A DNA stretch of 64,000 nt from Effrenium voratum (taxonomy: Eukaryota > Sar > Dinophyceae > Suessiales > Symbiodiniaceae). This document shows, one piece after another, positions 10,701 to 20,566 of this stretch. The translations under genes were made by a program, and so were the position numbers. The stretch lies in contig CAUJNA010002135.1 in NCBI GenBank assembly GCA_963377175.1, positions 598,480 to 662,479 on the forward strand, read 5' to 3'. Each line of letters begins with the position of its first letter. The stretch's first letter is position 1. The notes beneath the pieces are model-generated. The model was not told where the DNA came from. It made no database searches and was given only the letters and a program-made list of their open reading frames with translations.

Positions 10701-11876
10701 TAGGGGTATCATTTTGATTGTCGTACGTCTTGGGATGCACGAAATAGGGAGCACGGACTGTTCTTGTGCTTCAGTTGTTTCGTCTGGTTTCCTTCAGTGG
10801 GCGGATGCAAACAAGAAATGTTTGTTTTTCCCCGTCCACGCCAAGGTTTGGGAAGGCACATAGGGCAACTGCTTTGTTCCGGTTCGAGGCAGGGCTCTCA
10901 TTCTAAACGATTCTTTTCAAGCATCGTTCTTGTCCAACAACCGGATCCGTTTTTTCTCGGGGTTTTGTGTGGTTAGAAAGAAGGATGCCTGGAAAGAATG
11001 GAAATGGAAGGTACCCCTAGGCTAATCTATTTCAACTTCTCGGGGCTACGCCAAGAAATGGAAGCTGACCGGATCCAAACATCTAGCCAAAATGTCCAAC
11101 AGGTCCTTGGTTGCAGGGTCGGACAAGAGGGTGTCGGACGACTGCGGCCCAAAAACGGAATCCGGTTCCATGAGTGTTGGAAAGGGGGTTGCATGGCTGC
11201 TCCTCGCGAGCAAATCGCCCTGTCGGGATTTTTTTGCCCGGGGGGGGAGCAACCCAGTTGGTGGTGCAGCGGTGCATCCCAACATTAAACTCGGGTTTCC
11301 AACCCTCCGAACTGGTGCTGATCGGCCTGCGGAATTTGCCCCAATTGCACATATAAATTTTACAAGAGCAACCCAGAGAAGGGTAACATACGAGTCTTAG
11401 GCACCAATCGACTACTTATATTTCCATGGCTCGATGTGGCTTTACAGTGTCTCCAGAAGCCCGTAGAGGCCCCAGCAGCTTTGGTTTTAAAGTATCCCCA
11501 AAGCATTAATATGGCTGTGTTTCAAAAGCCCCAGCTGTTTCACTTTGAGTACATAGCCATGTGGTTTTATGAATTCCCCCAAAGGGTGCGCGGACCCAGG
11601 CGCCGACGCCGAAAGGAAAAACCACCAGACCCGTTGGATGTTATTGTTTGTTCTTTCTTTTTTTGTGGAAAGGCAAAACCACCAGACCCGTTGGACGGTT
11701 TTTCTGGTCAGACTCCATATGTCTCCTAAAAGCCTTTTTTGCTGGGCGCTCGCGATGGCGGAGTTGGGAATTTGAGGTGCCCGTGGAGCGCGCCTTCCGC
11801 GCGCTGGTCTCCCATGAGCTGCTCAGACTGTGACCTCTCCGAAACGCGTCGAGGGTGAGGGAACCATCAGTGCCAG
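7760..11876. other. No gene recognised: repeat-rich non-coding stretch
   Basis: Contains pyrimidine-rich DNA (7780-8170), a partial family C copy (10262-10340) and a truncated family D end (about 10345-10392, closing CCAGTGAG). Short open frames at 8665-8916 (minus), 9334-9585 and 9913-10170 show no recognisable domain. Confidence 0.5.
10262..10340 (+). repeat. Family C element, internally deleted
   Basis: Reads CTTGGTGGTTCCCAGCCATC then CGGTTCCTTAGC, TTTAGTGTTTAGTGGGGGAT and GAGGGCAGCCC. It lacks the middle inverted-repeat part present in the copy at 54150-54274. Confidence 0.65.
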
Positions 11877-12003
11877 CTAGGTCCTCCAGGTGCCAACTTT
11901 TACCCTTTCTTTTTTGGTGGGGAGGGTTCCCTTACTAGAATAGACTACAGAGAAGAAACAAAGTTGGTGCCCTTATTCTAACCTCTCTACTGGAGAACCT
12001 TAG
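11877..12003 (+). repeat. Family A TIR element, full length
   Basis: Begins CTAGGTCCTCCAGGTGCCAA and ends CTCTCTACTGGAGAACCTTA followed by G. The core has AATAGACTACAGAGAAG. The two ends form an inverted repeat of about 14 bp. Confidence 0.8.
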
Positions 12004-12260
12004 TGGTGCAACTGGTTTGGTTTGCGTAACCATCCACAGTAGTACCTGTTTTAGCCCTTCATGCCTTACCCTTGCATATCCTACGGTGGCTTTCGACATC
12101 ACATTTTGGGCCAAGGTAAAGTGTTTGCTTCCCCCAAAACCTTTTAGGGGTGATGTTTGAAGAGATAAATCGATAACCCTACAACGTCTTGTCTGTTTAG
12201 CTTTTTCTCTTGGGGGGGAGGGGTGATGTTTGAAAGAGAGAAATCGGTAAGGAAACGTAT

Positions 12261-12373
12261 ACTTTGGTGCATTTTGCTGTGATGATAGGACTTTAGCTGT
12301 TGCCAACTAATGGGGTTTTCCATCAAACAGTGATTCACTTTTAGCAGGGCGAGACGCAGATTTCGCCACCGAG
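12261..12373 (+). repeat. Family B introner-like element
   Basis: Starts ACTTTGGTGCATTTTGCTG, has CCAACTAATGGGGTTTTCCA in the middle and ends TTTCGCCACCGAG. It is the same family that forms the intron at 17264-17426, and it ends in AG directly before a GC-rich open stretch. Confidence 0.75.
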
Positions 12374-12537
12374 ACATACCTAAGTTCCCACTTCACGGGC
12401 CCGATCGATCTCTCCAGGTACCAGGGCCAGGTCTGCGCCGACTCCTTCCTGGGACTGGATGAGATGCCGGACGCACAGCACGGCCAACGACCCCCGTGCG
12501 TTGGGCTCGTTCAAGCCCCACGTGTCGGGCCCCTTGG
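12374..12537 (+). CDS. Possible exon after a family B element, unrecognised
   Basis: Immediately after the ACCGAG end of the family B copy the sequence turns GC-rich and reads TYLSSHFTGPIDLSRYQGQV then CADSFLGLDEMPDAQ. A second frame (STANDPRALGSFKPHVSG) is also coding-like further on, so an indel or a short intron may lie inside. The family B end at an AG supports a + strand exon start. No family recognised. Confidence 0.35.
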
Positions 12538-13520
12538 GTTTTCTTTTTTGTCGAAGACCCAGTACCTCAAGATGCTGGACATTTATGGGATATTGGCGTC
12601 TTGAAAATTTTGTTGAAGCCACAAATGCCTAACTTGGAGTTGTGAAGGGACAGTTCGGTGTGCGTCCAGACCTGGTTCAGTTTTTGCGGGGTCCAATCGA
12701 AGACCACACAGTCGCTTCAGAAAATGTTGCTTCTTTGCACCCTGTTCGTTGCTGTTGCCTTTGTCAGTGGACTGATATACTCACATTGTGATTTGTTGGA
12801 CTTGACAGTTATTTGGGAAGACCATTTCAGTGCAATAACATGGTTGTTGTTGGGAAACATTTTGCATTTTTGCTTATTGTGGTTTAGTGGGAAATCCCCA
12901 CTGAACTACTTTTTTTGTGTTTGCTTCCCTGCCAACGAAACCAAGATAAACTGTTTAGACATTTCTTTGGCGAATCCACTCGTTCCGAAGTGAGTACAAG
13001 GAATTGGAGGAAACGTTAGATTCCTCAAAAAGCAATTCAGCATAATCCCTTGGGGGGTAGTTATAAGGGGTAGTTGAAAGCTCGTTTCGGGTTTTTTAGG
13101 GGGTTTTGCAAGGATCCTTACTTCAGCCAAAGGGAGACCCAACCCCCCCCTTGAACCACCCCCCTGAATGGGATTCCAGGCCATGCCTCTGGGGCGCTTC
13201 GAAAATGTTTGCTTTGATCGAAACCGTTGGTTTGGAGCCAACCTCAGTTTCCCATGTAGGTATCCAGGACCTTCCGAATGGCTGGCAAATGGTTTGTGGA
13301 ATGACTTCCCAATGGCTGGCAAATGGGGTTATTTGCCAGCCATTGGGTCCTGGATATGGATCTGTCATTTATTGGAAGTGGTCCCCCCCAAAATGGATTT
13401 CAGTAATACTGGGAGCCTTCGACAAAAGACATACCTGTATTGCAGCATGTGACCCATTAGGAGAGATGTGGGTAAGTTGTTATGTTCATAGAGATTTTTA
13501 GTTGGCTGCAAGCAACAAGT

Positions 13521-13672
13521 GAGTCGCTTGCTCAAAACCCGGGTAGATGAAGGTTGGCAAGGGATATATATATATATATATATAGTCCCAACAATAAATA
13601 GGTGCAGCCGCCTTTTGAATTCTTTGCATGGTTCTAGGTAGATCATGTTGATGCCGGGTTTGATTATGACTC
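13521..13672 (+). repeat. Family G TIR element with (TA)n insertion
   Basis: Starts GAGTCGCTTGCTCAAAACCC and ends GCCGGGTTTGATTATGACTC, an imperfect inverted repeat. It shares GATGAAGGTTGG and GCATGGTTCT with the copy at 14171-14310 and carries a microsatellite of about 24 bp in the middle. Confidence 0.65.
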
Positions 13673-14170
13673 AAGTTTCATTTTCTACGGTACCAGGTTT
13701 CTATGCATGGGTCTCCTCCAATTGTTATAGGTATATATGTATATGTGTATGGAGATGATATGTTGGAGCGCACACGTTTTGGATGGTGAAGGGACGCCCT
13801 TCAAGGACACCAACCATTTTCAATGGATTCCCCTTGTCCAGCATTGAGAGTGGATGTCCAGAGTGTTTGGAAGACTGTCATTTTTTTGGTTGGGCCCCTA
13901 CTTCATGATGCTTGGACAAAGGGCACCACTGATAGAGACGAATCCACCGGATGTTGTACATTTCCTTCTGCACATGGCTTGGAGGGTGGCCATGATACAG
14001 CAAGATAAGATAGAATCAGGCCACCCTACATTGACGGTTTGGATTGGTGGATTCGGCTTGGTCACCCCTGGTTCTTGTGGACGGTAAACGAGAGGCCTTC
14101 CCAATCCACACCACCAAACCATCGATTCGGCTCCAAGAGGGAAGCTGCATAGAACAAATCAAGTTGAGCC

Positions 14171-14310
14171 ACAATCAAAACCCGGATAGATGAAGGTTGG
14201 TAAGGGACAATCCCAACCATAAAAAAGGCTGCGGATATCCGCCTTCTTAGTTCCTGAAGCATGGTTCTGGGTCGACCTTTTTAGTGCCGGGTTTTGAGCA
14301 AGTGACTCAG
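14171..14310 (+). repeat. Family G TIR element
   Basis: Starts ACAATCAAAACCCGG and ends GCCGGGTTTTGAGCAAGTGA then CTCAG. It is about 80 percent alike to the 13.5-kb copy outside the microsatellite. Confidence 0.65.
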
Positions 14311-15248
14311 TTGCACATCTCTCTGGATCCCTGGGCAGCAGCCCACAGTCTCGAATTCTTCTGTTGACATGGGCCCAGGAACACCAGGTCTTGTCTGGAA
14401 AAAAACCAAGCGGCTACAAGTTGCTCACCTGTGCCATCAATACTCCTGGTGAACCCCAGAGATCAGTAACCTGACGAGAACCTCCCCAGAAGTGCAAAGC
14501 GACTTTGGGACCCAATTTGGAACGTTGGAAGATCTGAGTGTCATATTTTCAGTTGTTCAGTGGCACCATGTTTCCTTTTTTTGGTGGTTGCCCCACTAAA
14601 AATGGTCTTCCCCAAAAAGGGGACCTTTTTTTTCTCCAGGGTCACTGACTGTTCGTTCGACAAGTGGAGAAGTTGCCATGAGCTCAGCTGAGCTTCCCCA
14701 TGAAGAGGCTTGAATCCTCTGGGGGTCTGGGGGGGGGGGCTTATTTGCGGCGCTGGAATGTTTCCGAGCATTTCCCTGTTGGAATCTCCAAAGGTTGCAC
14801 TTCCGGAAACCCACTCGCAACTTGATCAACTTTCGGGGAGCTCCAGCGGCTGTTTGTACTGCAAGGCCGCCGCAGCTTTTGGGCGCAGTTTGGCGCAGTT
14901 TGGCGGAAGGGTTGGCCTGCACGAACAGCCTTCAAAGTCAGGCGCCATGGTTGACTGGACCCGCTTGGGCGGACTCCCAGGCTGGGAGATGTTTTTTTAT
15001 TCCCACAGCTTTCCGGGAGGGTTCAAAGGAGATTCGGCTCCAGGCGTTCCTGAACCGTTGGGGATGCCACCTGGGGCTTATTTTCAACTTGTCATACTTA
15101 AAAATACAGAAGCAAATGGCTTAATTTGAACTTATCATACAAAAATAAAAAATAAAAACAGAAGCCCTGGGCTTATGTTGAACATAGTCCAAAAAAAAGC
15201 TTCCGCGTTTAGTTTTCATGTTGTTGTTTTTTTTTTTTTCTTGCGAAG

Positions 15249-15419
15249 TCCCAGCGGATTGGCTATCAGGTGGCCAGGTCTTCGGTGGCGTTGAGACCTG
15301 GGTGGACCGAAGCAAGCCAGCAGGCTGCACCAGCCAGGTGCAGCAGCTGGGGCTTGAAAACACCCTGAGGCAGATTGTGACCTTCAAGTACTTCTTCTAT
15401 TCCCCCAACCTGGTCTGGT
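15249..15419 (+). CDS. Desaturase exon 1 (first recognised)
   Basis: Follows a poly-T tract and TTGCGAAG. It encodes PADWLSGGQVFGGVETW and on to QIVTFKYFFYSPNLVW, typical of the segment just before the first membrane helix in this family. It ends in phase 1 at a GC donor (GCAGCTCGG at 15420). The next intron (15420-16174) holds one partial and one full family A copy. Confidence 0.8.
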
Positions 15420-18124
15420 GCAGCTCGGAGATCAAACTGATTTTGACCTAATCTGATCTGGTCCCCCAGCTAGGTGCCCTTTCTCACCGTTGTTTTGTTT
15501 TGGTTGGGAGGGTTCCCCTAGTAAAATAGACTAGAGAAAAACCAGTTGCATAGTAATTTGATCTGATCTGGTTTTTGTTATTGCTATGTTTAGTCAGGGT
15601 CCCTGTGCTTCCCTTTGTGGTGGTTTTCAACGTTACCTCTTTGGCTTATGAAAGGGTATCCCTTGGGGGTGATGTTTCAAGCTGAGATCTGGACAGTTTC
15701 GGGCCGGATAAAAAGCGCCGGGTTCGGATCTTGGGGGCTATAGGTCTCTGGCGTTCTGGGTTCCCAGCTCTGGCAATTTCAGCTCTGGGTCCCCCGGCGA
15801 TTGGTGCCAACTTTCTCACCCGTTTCTTTTTTGGTTGGCGGTTCCCCTAAAAAATAGACTACAGAAAAAAGTTGGTACCCCTATTTTTTCAACCTCTCTA
15901 CTGGAGGACCTAGCAACTATGACGCCGTGTTTTCGTCGGGAACGGATCGGAACGGCATTCCGCTATGCTTCGTCGCCCTTCGAGTGGTTAGCCTCGGATT
16001 TCTTGGTCGCCTTGGAATTTTGCACATTTGACAACGCAGCAAATCAGGACCCAACAAAGTATTTGGGACCCAATCCCAAGAACTTTATTTGGGACCCATT
16101 GATCAATCAGTCCGGGGCCCCCAACAAACTTTATTTTGGGAACATTTATTAATCGTAGGTGGACATTAAGTGAGGCATCCTGGCCATGGCAGTGTATGTT
16201 GCGGCCCCCTACGACATTTCGGCCGCCACGAGTTGGTCGTGGAGTTGGGTCCTGCCTAGACTCTGCCTAAACTTTGCGGTCGCTCTGGCCTACTACGGCT
16301 TCTTCTACTTTGGCCTTTATGTCACTCACCTTAAATGAAACCTGTCGGTTTTCCCAGAGTTTGTGTTTATTGTTTTGTTGATTAGTTAGTTTTTTTTTTT
16401 TTTAATACATGTATATATACACACCTGTTTGGCCTTTTGGACCCGAAAGGGTGGTCACCTTCGGGCCCTTGCAACTGAGGTGAGTCACTGGTCCAGCAGA
16501 AAGTTTGCGCCCGACAGGTTCCCCACCAGCGGCAACATGGCCCACAACCTCTACTACTGGTCCTTAGGCATCTTGCAATGGACTCTGCTGGAGGCTCTGA
16601 TGATGCGTTTCTTGGCGGCGAAGCCAGCCATCCGGTCCCTATGCCTTTTAATTTTTGTAGTGAGTGGTGGTTTCCAATTGACCCACGAAAAGTTGGTCAC
16701 TCTTATCGGGGGATCGGAAATCGCTCGGGCTGAGGCTTGTGGGCCACCGGGAAAGTGCCTTACGTCACTGCCGCGGCTCTCCAAAGTCAGACCCGGCCTT
16801 TGTGTTTTCTGGAGACTGTTTTCCTGGCTGGCTTCGATTTGGGTGAGTCATTTTTTAGGTGACCCTGCGAAATGCTGGCGTTCCGGTTGTTTTCCCTAAG
16901 ACCGGCAAAGAAACGGAGCCCTCAATCAAAGACACACTTTGGTTCCAAAAAGCGGTCACCTAGGTCCCCCAGCGATTGGCGCCAACTTTTACCGTTTCTT
17001 TTTTGGCGGAGGGTTCCCCTACTAAAATAGACGACAGACAAAGAAGTTGGTAGCCTTATTCTAACCTCTCTACTGGAGGACCTAGCCTTTTGTTTCTGGG
17101 CCCTTTGGTTGCAAGGCAGACATTATCTCCAAGCCTGTCCTCCTTTGCTTAAATGTATTCTGGGTGCTAGCCATGCCGGTCTGGCGGGACCTGCACTTCT
17201 ACATCGCTCACCGCTTCATCCATATCCGGGCCGTCTATAAGTACGTGCACAGCCTTCACCACCGACACTTTGGGGCATTTTGCTTGGATGTTAGGACTTT
17301 AACTTTTTGCCAATTCATGGGTTTTCGGATTAAACCACTAAGAGTTATTCACTTTTCGCAGGGGTTTTCGGATTAAACCACTAAAAGTTATTCACTTTTA
17401 GCAGGGGAGCAGATTTCGCAACCGAGGAAACTCAGACCCCGAGCCATTCTCGGGGCTCACCATGCATCCCATTGAGCATTTGTACTACTACTCCAACGCC
17501 TTCTTCCCCGCGCTCTACTTGTCGGGGCTCAGCCCCTTCTTGTTCTACTGGTGCTTCTTCCACTTGGCCATTGCGCCTGCTTGCGGCCATTCTGGCTTTG
17601 AGGACCACTTCCAGTCCGATCAGTACCACTACTGTCATCATGCCAAGTTCGAGTGCAATTATGGCTCCCCGATGAGTGGTTTCATTGACCAGTGGTGCGG
17701 GACCTTCCGCGAAAAGCTGGGCGAATCAAAGGAGTACAAGGGAGAATTCAAGGAGGAGAGTAAAGGCAAAAGCAGCAAGATCTGGGCTCCAGAATCGTAT
17801 TTAGGGATGCCCAAAGATATGTACCACGGCATTTACACTGTCTTTTGGGCCTCTATGGTGCCTTTAGTTGCTCTGGCCACCCAGCATTCTGGGCAACTCT
17901 TGGGCTTCTCTATAGCACAGCTGACGGCTGGCACAGTGGCCTTTGGACCGGTACTGCTGGCCCTGGCTCTCTGCCATCTTTCGGGGGACAAGTTGAGCTG
18001 GAGGTGGCCTTTTCAGAAGGAGCGGCTCCTGGGGCAGTTCGGACTCTTCCTGACTTTGGGCTACTTGGCCTGCCTGCTTCCCATCTACCATGCGGTGTCC
18101 TGGTCTGTTGCGGCCGGGCTTTGA
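15249..18124 (+). CDS. Fatty acid hydroxylase / sterol desaturase family enzyme (multi-exon)
   Basis: Exons: 15249-15419, 16175-16320, 16480-16606, 16735-16772, 17116-17263, 17427-18124. They join in phase to about 441 residues ending at the TGA at 18122-18124. The product is a multi-pass membrane diiron oxygenase of the family that includes sterol C5-desaturase and C4-methyl oxidase. The metal-binding His clusters are complete: HFYIAHRFIH in exon 5, HSLHHR across the exon 5/6 border, HPIEHLYY, and DQYHYCHHAKFECNYG. Hydrophobic segments include CLNFAVALAYYGFFYF, GLSPFLFYWCFFHLA and a C-terminal pair (LLALALCHL, GLFLTLGYLACLLPIYH), consistent with an ER enzyme acting on sterol or lipid. Donors are GC, GT, GT, GC, GA; all acceptors are AG. 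Upstream exons carrying the start codon were not identified. The exact substrate cannot be told from sequence. Confidence 0.9.
15457..15550 (+). repeat. Family A element, 3' end lost
   Basis: Begins CTGGTCCCCCAGCTAGGTGC and includes GGGTTCCCCTAGTAAAATAG. The CTGGAGGACCTAG end is missing. Confidence 0.65.
15784..15913 (+). repeat. Family A TIR element, full length, in desaturase intron 1
   Basis: Begins CTGGGTCCCCCGGCGATTGG and ends CTCTCTACTGGAGGACCTAG. It shares TGCCAACTTTC and AATAGACTACAGAAAAAAG with other copies. Confidence 0.8.
16175..16320 (+). CDS. Desaturase exon 2
   Basis: Begins GC ATC CTG GCC ATG after the acceptor GTGAG and encodes ILAMAVYVAAPYDISAATSW up to YYGFFYFGLY, covering two membrane segments. 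Ends on a codon border at a GT donor (GTCACTCACC). Confidence 0.88.
16321..16479 (+). repeat. Intron 2 of the desaturase = family D element
   Basis: The intron runs GTCACTCACC...GCAACTGAG. Its inner sequence (GTCGGTTTTCCCAG, GGGTGGTCACCTTCGGGCCC, TTGCAACTGAG) matches the family D pattern seen at 35402-35512. A poly-T plus TATATA insertion lies in the middle (about 16390-16421). Family D ends form the inverted repeat CTCAGTTG/CAACTGAG; here the last AG is the splice acceptor. Confidence 0.75.
16480..16606 (+). CDS. Desaturase exon 3
   Basis: Encodes VSHWSSRKFAPDRFPTSGNM then AHNLYYWSLGILQWTLLEAL and MM, a 127-nt exon. It ends in phase 1 (ATG ATG C) at a GT donor (GTTTCTTGG). Confidence 0.9.
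16607..16734 (+). repeat. Intron 3 of the desaturase = family C element
   Basis: The 128-nt intron starts GTTTCTTGGCGG, continues AGCCAGCCATCCGGTCCCTA and TAGTGAGTGGTGGTTTCCAA, and closes GGGGGATCGGAAATCGC to GGGCTGAG. This is family C (copies at 54150-54274 and 37681-37800) from end to end with almost no other sequence, so intron and element coincide. Confidence 0.85.
16735..16772 (+). CDS. Desaturase exon 4 (38-nt micro-exon)
   Basis: GC TTG TGG GCC ACC GGG AAA completes Arg and gives LWATGKVPYVTA, joining in frame to ADIISKPVLL of the next exon. It is followed by a GC donor (GCGGCTCTCC). It was recognised because the protein is otherwise one short loop incomplete. Confidence 0.85.
16960..17085 (+). 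repeat. Family A TIR element, type copy, in desaturase intron 4
   Basis: Begins CTAGGTCCCCCAGCGATTGG and ends CTCTCTACTGGAGGACCTAG, giving a terminal inverted repeat of about 13-14 bp with one mismatch (CTAGGTCCCCCAG against CTAGGTCCTCCAG). The interior carries GCCAACTTTTACC, GGAGGGTTCCCCTACTAAAA, TAGAC, AAGAAGTTGGTAGCC and TTATTCTAACC. There is no room for a protein (126 bp). Fourteen copies, full or partial, are listed in this window; the family could be an introner (intron-making element) or a MITE. Confidence 0.88.
17116..17263 (+). CDS. Desaturase exon 5, first His boxes
   Basis: Begins after TTGCAAG and encodes ADIISKPVLLCLNVFWVLAM then PVWRDLHFYIAHRFIHIR and YKYVHSLHH. It contains the first His cluster and most of the second. 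Ends in phase 1 at a GA donor (GACACTTTGG). Confidence 0.9.
17264..17426 (+). repeat. Intron 5 of the desaturase = family B element
   Basis: The 163-nt intron is a family B copy from end to end: GACACTTTGGGGCATTTTGC, TTGGATGTTAGGACTTTAAC, TTTTTGCCAATTCATGGG to GGGGAGCAGATTTCGCAACC and GAG. It uses a rare GA...AG boundary. A 43-bp unit (17321-17363) is repeated in tandem at 17364-17406 with only a few differences; this doubles the 3' part, including the TTTTCGCAGG/TTTTAGCAGG acceptor-like site. Confidence 0.85.
17427..18124 (+). CDS. Desaturase exon 6 (last)
   Basis: Starts GA AAC TCA GAC, completing R-N-S-D after HSLHH, and runs 232 codons to TGA. It carries NSDPEPFSGLTMHPIEHLYY, the third His cluster YHYCHHAKFECNYG, a charged linker (GESKEYKGEFKEESKGKSSK) and a hydrophobic C-terminus ending HAVSWSVAAGL. 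Confidence 0.92.
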
Positions 18125-18902
18125 GCCGGATTCCAAGCTCATTTTAGGAAAGCTGGCGTTTGGCTCGCTCCTGCTGCCGTATGGATAGGAAGTGTCGCAA
18201 GATGTCTTGCCCTCAGTGCGAAAGATATTCGGAAAACGGCGGCCAGTTGGCACTTATGGCATCTTTGCTTGATGGTTGAGTTAGATCCTGAACAACTGCC
18301 AAGGGCGAGGAACTGAACTTGCATGGTATGACACACCCCCGCTAATTAGGGGAAAGAAGTAATGGAGCCACAGTGCAGGCTATCTCCCCTCTGATTTGGA
18401 TAATTACGTACTCTTAATTACTCTTCCAAACATGACTGAATTAGGTCGTACCCAACTGAATTGTAGTCACCTAGCCCCTATTCTACTGTAACCGTAGCTT
18501 CCATGTCCATTCTCAGGGATCCTTCCCTTGACATGGGCAGAACCCTGCAAATGCGTGGTTTTCGAAAAGGAGCGAAGAAACAGACTGGAGCCAAGCCTTC
18601 GTTGCGAAGCCCTTGGGAGCATCCCCCCAGTGGTGCAAAAGCCTCTTTCCGCTTTTGGTGGAGGGGGCGTGCCTTTCATCAACTACTCAAACGCTCCCGA
18701 GCCTTCAAGGTTGGTGTCTTGAAGCCCCGTTTCAACACTGCCGCCCATTCTTGCCGGGTAGGGAATGTGGTTGAATGAACCCAACCTTCGGACCCCTACA
18801 AAAAAACAGTTGGATGGTTTATAAGGTCATTCCATTTCTCACTCCCTGCATCTCTCGCACCGATCGCAAGTTGTCTCCAACCTCGGCCCCGAGTCCTTTT
18901 AG
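18125..18902. other. No gene recognised downstream of the desaturase
   Basis: Probable 3' UTR and intergenic DNA. No eukaryote-type AATAAA signal was expected or seen. GC-rich patches at 18500-18700 have short open frames without recognisable motifs. Confidence 0.4.
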
Positions 18903-18960
18903 GCGGATGCTGATCCGACAAACCAACGGCCTGGTCTTGCTGGTGACCTCCAGAGCTCAG
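18903..18960 (+). CDS. Possible first exon of an unrecognised gene
   Basis: A pyrimidine-rich run ending CCTTTTAG is followed by GCGG and an ATG at 18907 opening MLIRQTNGLVLLVTSRAQ. It then meets a CAG/GC dinoflagellate-type donor at 18961. A family E element begins 33 nt later. Pure splice-site and codon reasoning; no homology recognised. Confidence 0.3.
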
Positions 18961-18992
18961 GCAGATCGCAGCGGCTTTTCCGAAGGAGAGAA

Positions 18993-19127
18993 ATGGCTGT
19001 GGCTGTCAAAACCTCTGAGATCCCATTTTGGGGTAATTCGGTGCACCACCCATTTTAGAGCCTAGTTTAGTGGGGATTGAATCGGAAGTTCGCTGAGGGT
19101 ACGGGATTTTGACCCACGGCCAAATGA
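18993..19127 (+). repeat. Family E TIR element
   Basis: Starts ATGGCTGTGGCTGTCAAAAC, has CCCATTTTGGGG and GGTGCACCACCCATTTTAGA, and ends GGGATTTTGACCCACGGCCA. It shares arms with the copies at 44221 and 54596. Confidence 0.75.
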
Positions 19128-19530
19128 GTAAGCTGTACGTTTCTGAGCCAATGTGGGCGTGTCTTAGAAGAGAAAACCCCCGAAAATGCATCGGTTCCCT
19201 CTTGTTTCGCTTGAAGACCAACCAAAGGGCAGTCCCCCCCAAAAAGGGCATCCCCCCCAAAAAAGACACGCCCAAACTTTTACTGTGCACCCCAATGACA
19301 TTGGATTTGCGTGAGCAATCTCCATTGCTTAATGATTGACAATTTGGGTCTCGTATATCATTATTTTCTTTACTACAGTAGCTGGTGGTAAATATTGAGC
19401 CTTGCTCTTAGGTGGACACAAAACACCTCACCCTGGTCCAACACAAAACCGAGTGATTAACTTTGCTCATTTAAGGTGAGATTTCCTTGGTATGGGTGAA
19501 GTTTTGGACCCTCCGGGTTAGAGGGAACAT

Positions 19531-19740
19531 AGGGTGTTGACCATGGCAAGTATGAGTACAGGCGGGTACGGAGTGACAGCATTTGCCAGGCAGACATGGG
19601 CACTTGGACGACCATGACAGTCGGCCCAGCTCCCAGTCACCTGCTAAAGGAGAACAAGTCCCGTCCAAGAAACACGCTTCTCACTGACATCACTGCGCGA
19701 GTTTTGGACTTTTTGCGCTTTTTGGGGGGGTTGCTCCCTG
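19531..19740 (+). CDS. Possible exon, unrecognised
   Basis: Open without a stop for about 70 codons: HGKYEYRRVRSDSICQADMG then TWTTMTVGPAPSHLLKENKS and LLTDITARVLDFLRFL. There is no ATG, so it would have to be internal; a possible acceptor is CAAG before TATGAG (about 19548). The composition looks coding but no family was recognised. Confidence 0.3.
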
Positions 19741-20566
19741 CCCCGTGATCGACCTTTGCGAGTCTTGCCAGGTGGGTGTGTCTTTTTGTCAAGGCATCTC
19801 TTTGGTGATTTGAAAGGAACACCAGCAGGAACCGTTGCCAATTTGGGGTTCCACCATTTTAGGACAATCCCCTGCGAGTGTTTCTGTTTTCTGGGTCCCG
19901 CGTTTCGGTTTTCCTTTTACCCACCAAACAAGGGAACCCCAAAAAAGGCCGAGCCACCCATGTGTTTCCAACAAATGGCCTGCGGTCCAGACCGATGGAC
20001 CGGCGTTTGGACCATTTTGGTGGTGAAGAACTGGATGCATGTGTCAACGCACCCCCCAAGAAATGCTTGTTGTCTTTCGGGCTTCCCTTTAGACCTACCC
20101 CAAGCCAGACACGCCCAACTTTCGACTTGTTTGGGCCAATGCACTCGTACAGTGAGACATGGAACTTGACAAGAGGTAGACCAGGTTCCTCCTGCAACAT
20201 TCTGGCAGGTTCCAAGTTGGCGGGAGGACACTATGGCAAGTTGGGGGTCTCCGAAAGTGTGTTATATCATTCTTACTTCCTGAGTTCATGATCTTTAAAC
20301 TTTTTGGGAAGACCATTTTAGTGGTAAATATAAAGTTTGGTTACTTTTTTTTGGCCATCCACTCAGCCAGTGAGTATATCTTTAGATAGACCCAATCTGG
20401 AACAGAAGCTCAACAGACGTCGTAGTGTCTTGTCTGTACTGCGGGGTGGGGCCCCAATGGATTTGGAATGCAGGCTGAGTGAGCCACTCTGCGGGGATTT
20501 TTTGACTGTGTATCACTGGACCGCTTCCGGCCATTGAGATGCAATGGTTGACCAAGCATTCACCGG

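Larger units (their letters stand above)
12640..15248. other. No gene recognised: intron or intergenic DNA before the desaturase
   Basis: Contains two family G elements (13521-13672, 14171-14310), a (TA)n run at 13562-13586, and a GC-rich patch at 14770-14990 with open frames on both strands that could hide an N-terminal exon of the desaturase gene. A poly-T tract (about 15222-15239) leads to the acceptor at 15247-15248. Confidence 0.45.

Noticed and set aside
16429..16899. 156-residue open frame over desaturase exon 3
   Set aside because: It contains the right exon frame in the middle but reads through introns 3 and 4, which are family C sequence and non-conserved; the spliced model is better supported.
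17845..18147. 100-residue frame inside the last desaturase exon
   Set aside because: Out of frame with the conserved His-box protein; a shadow.
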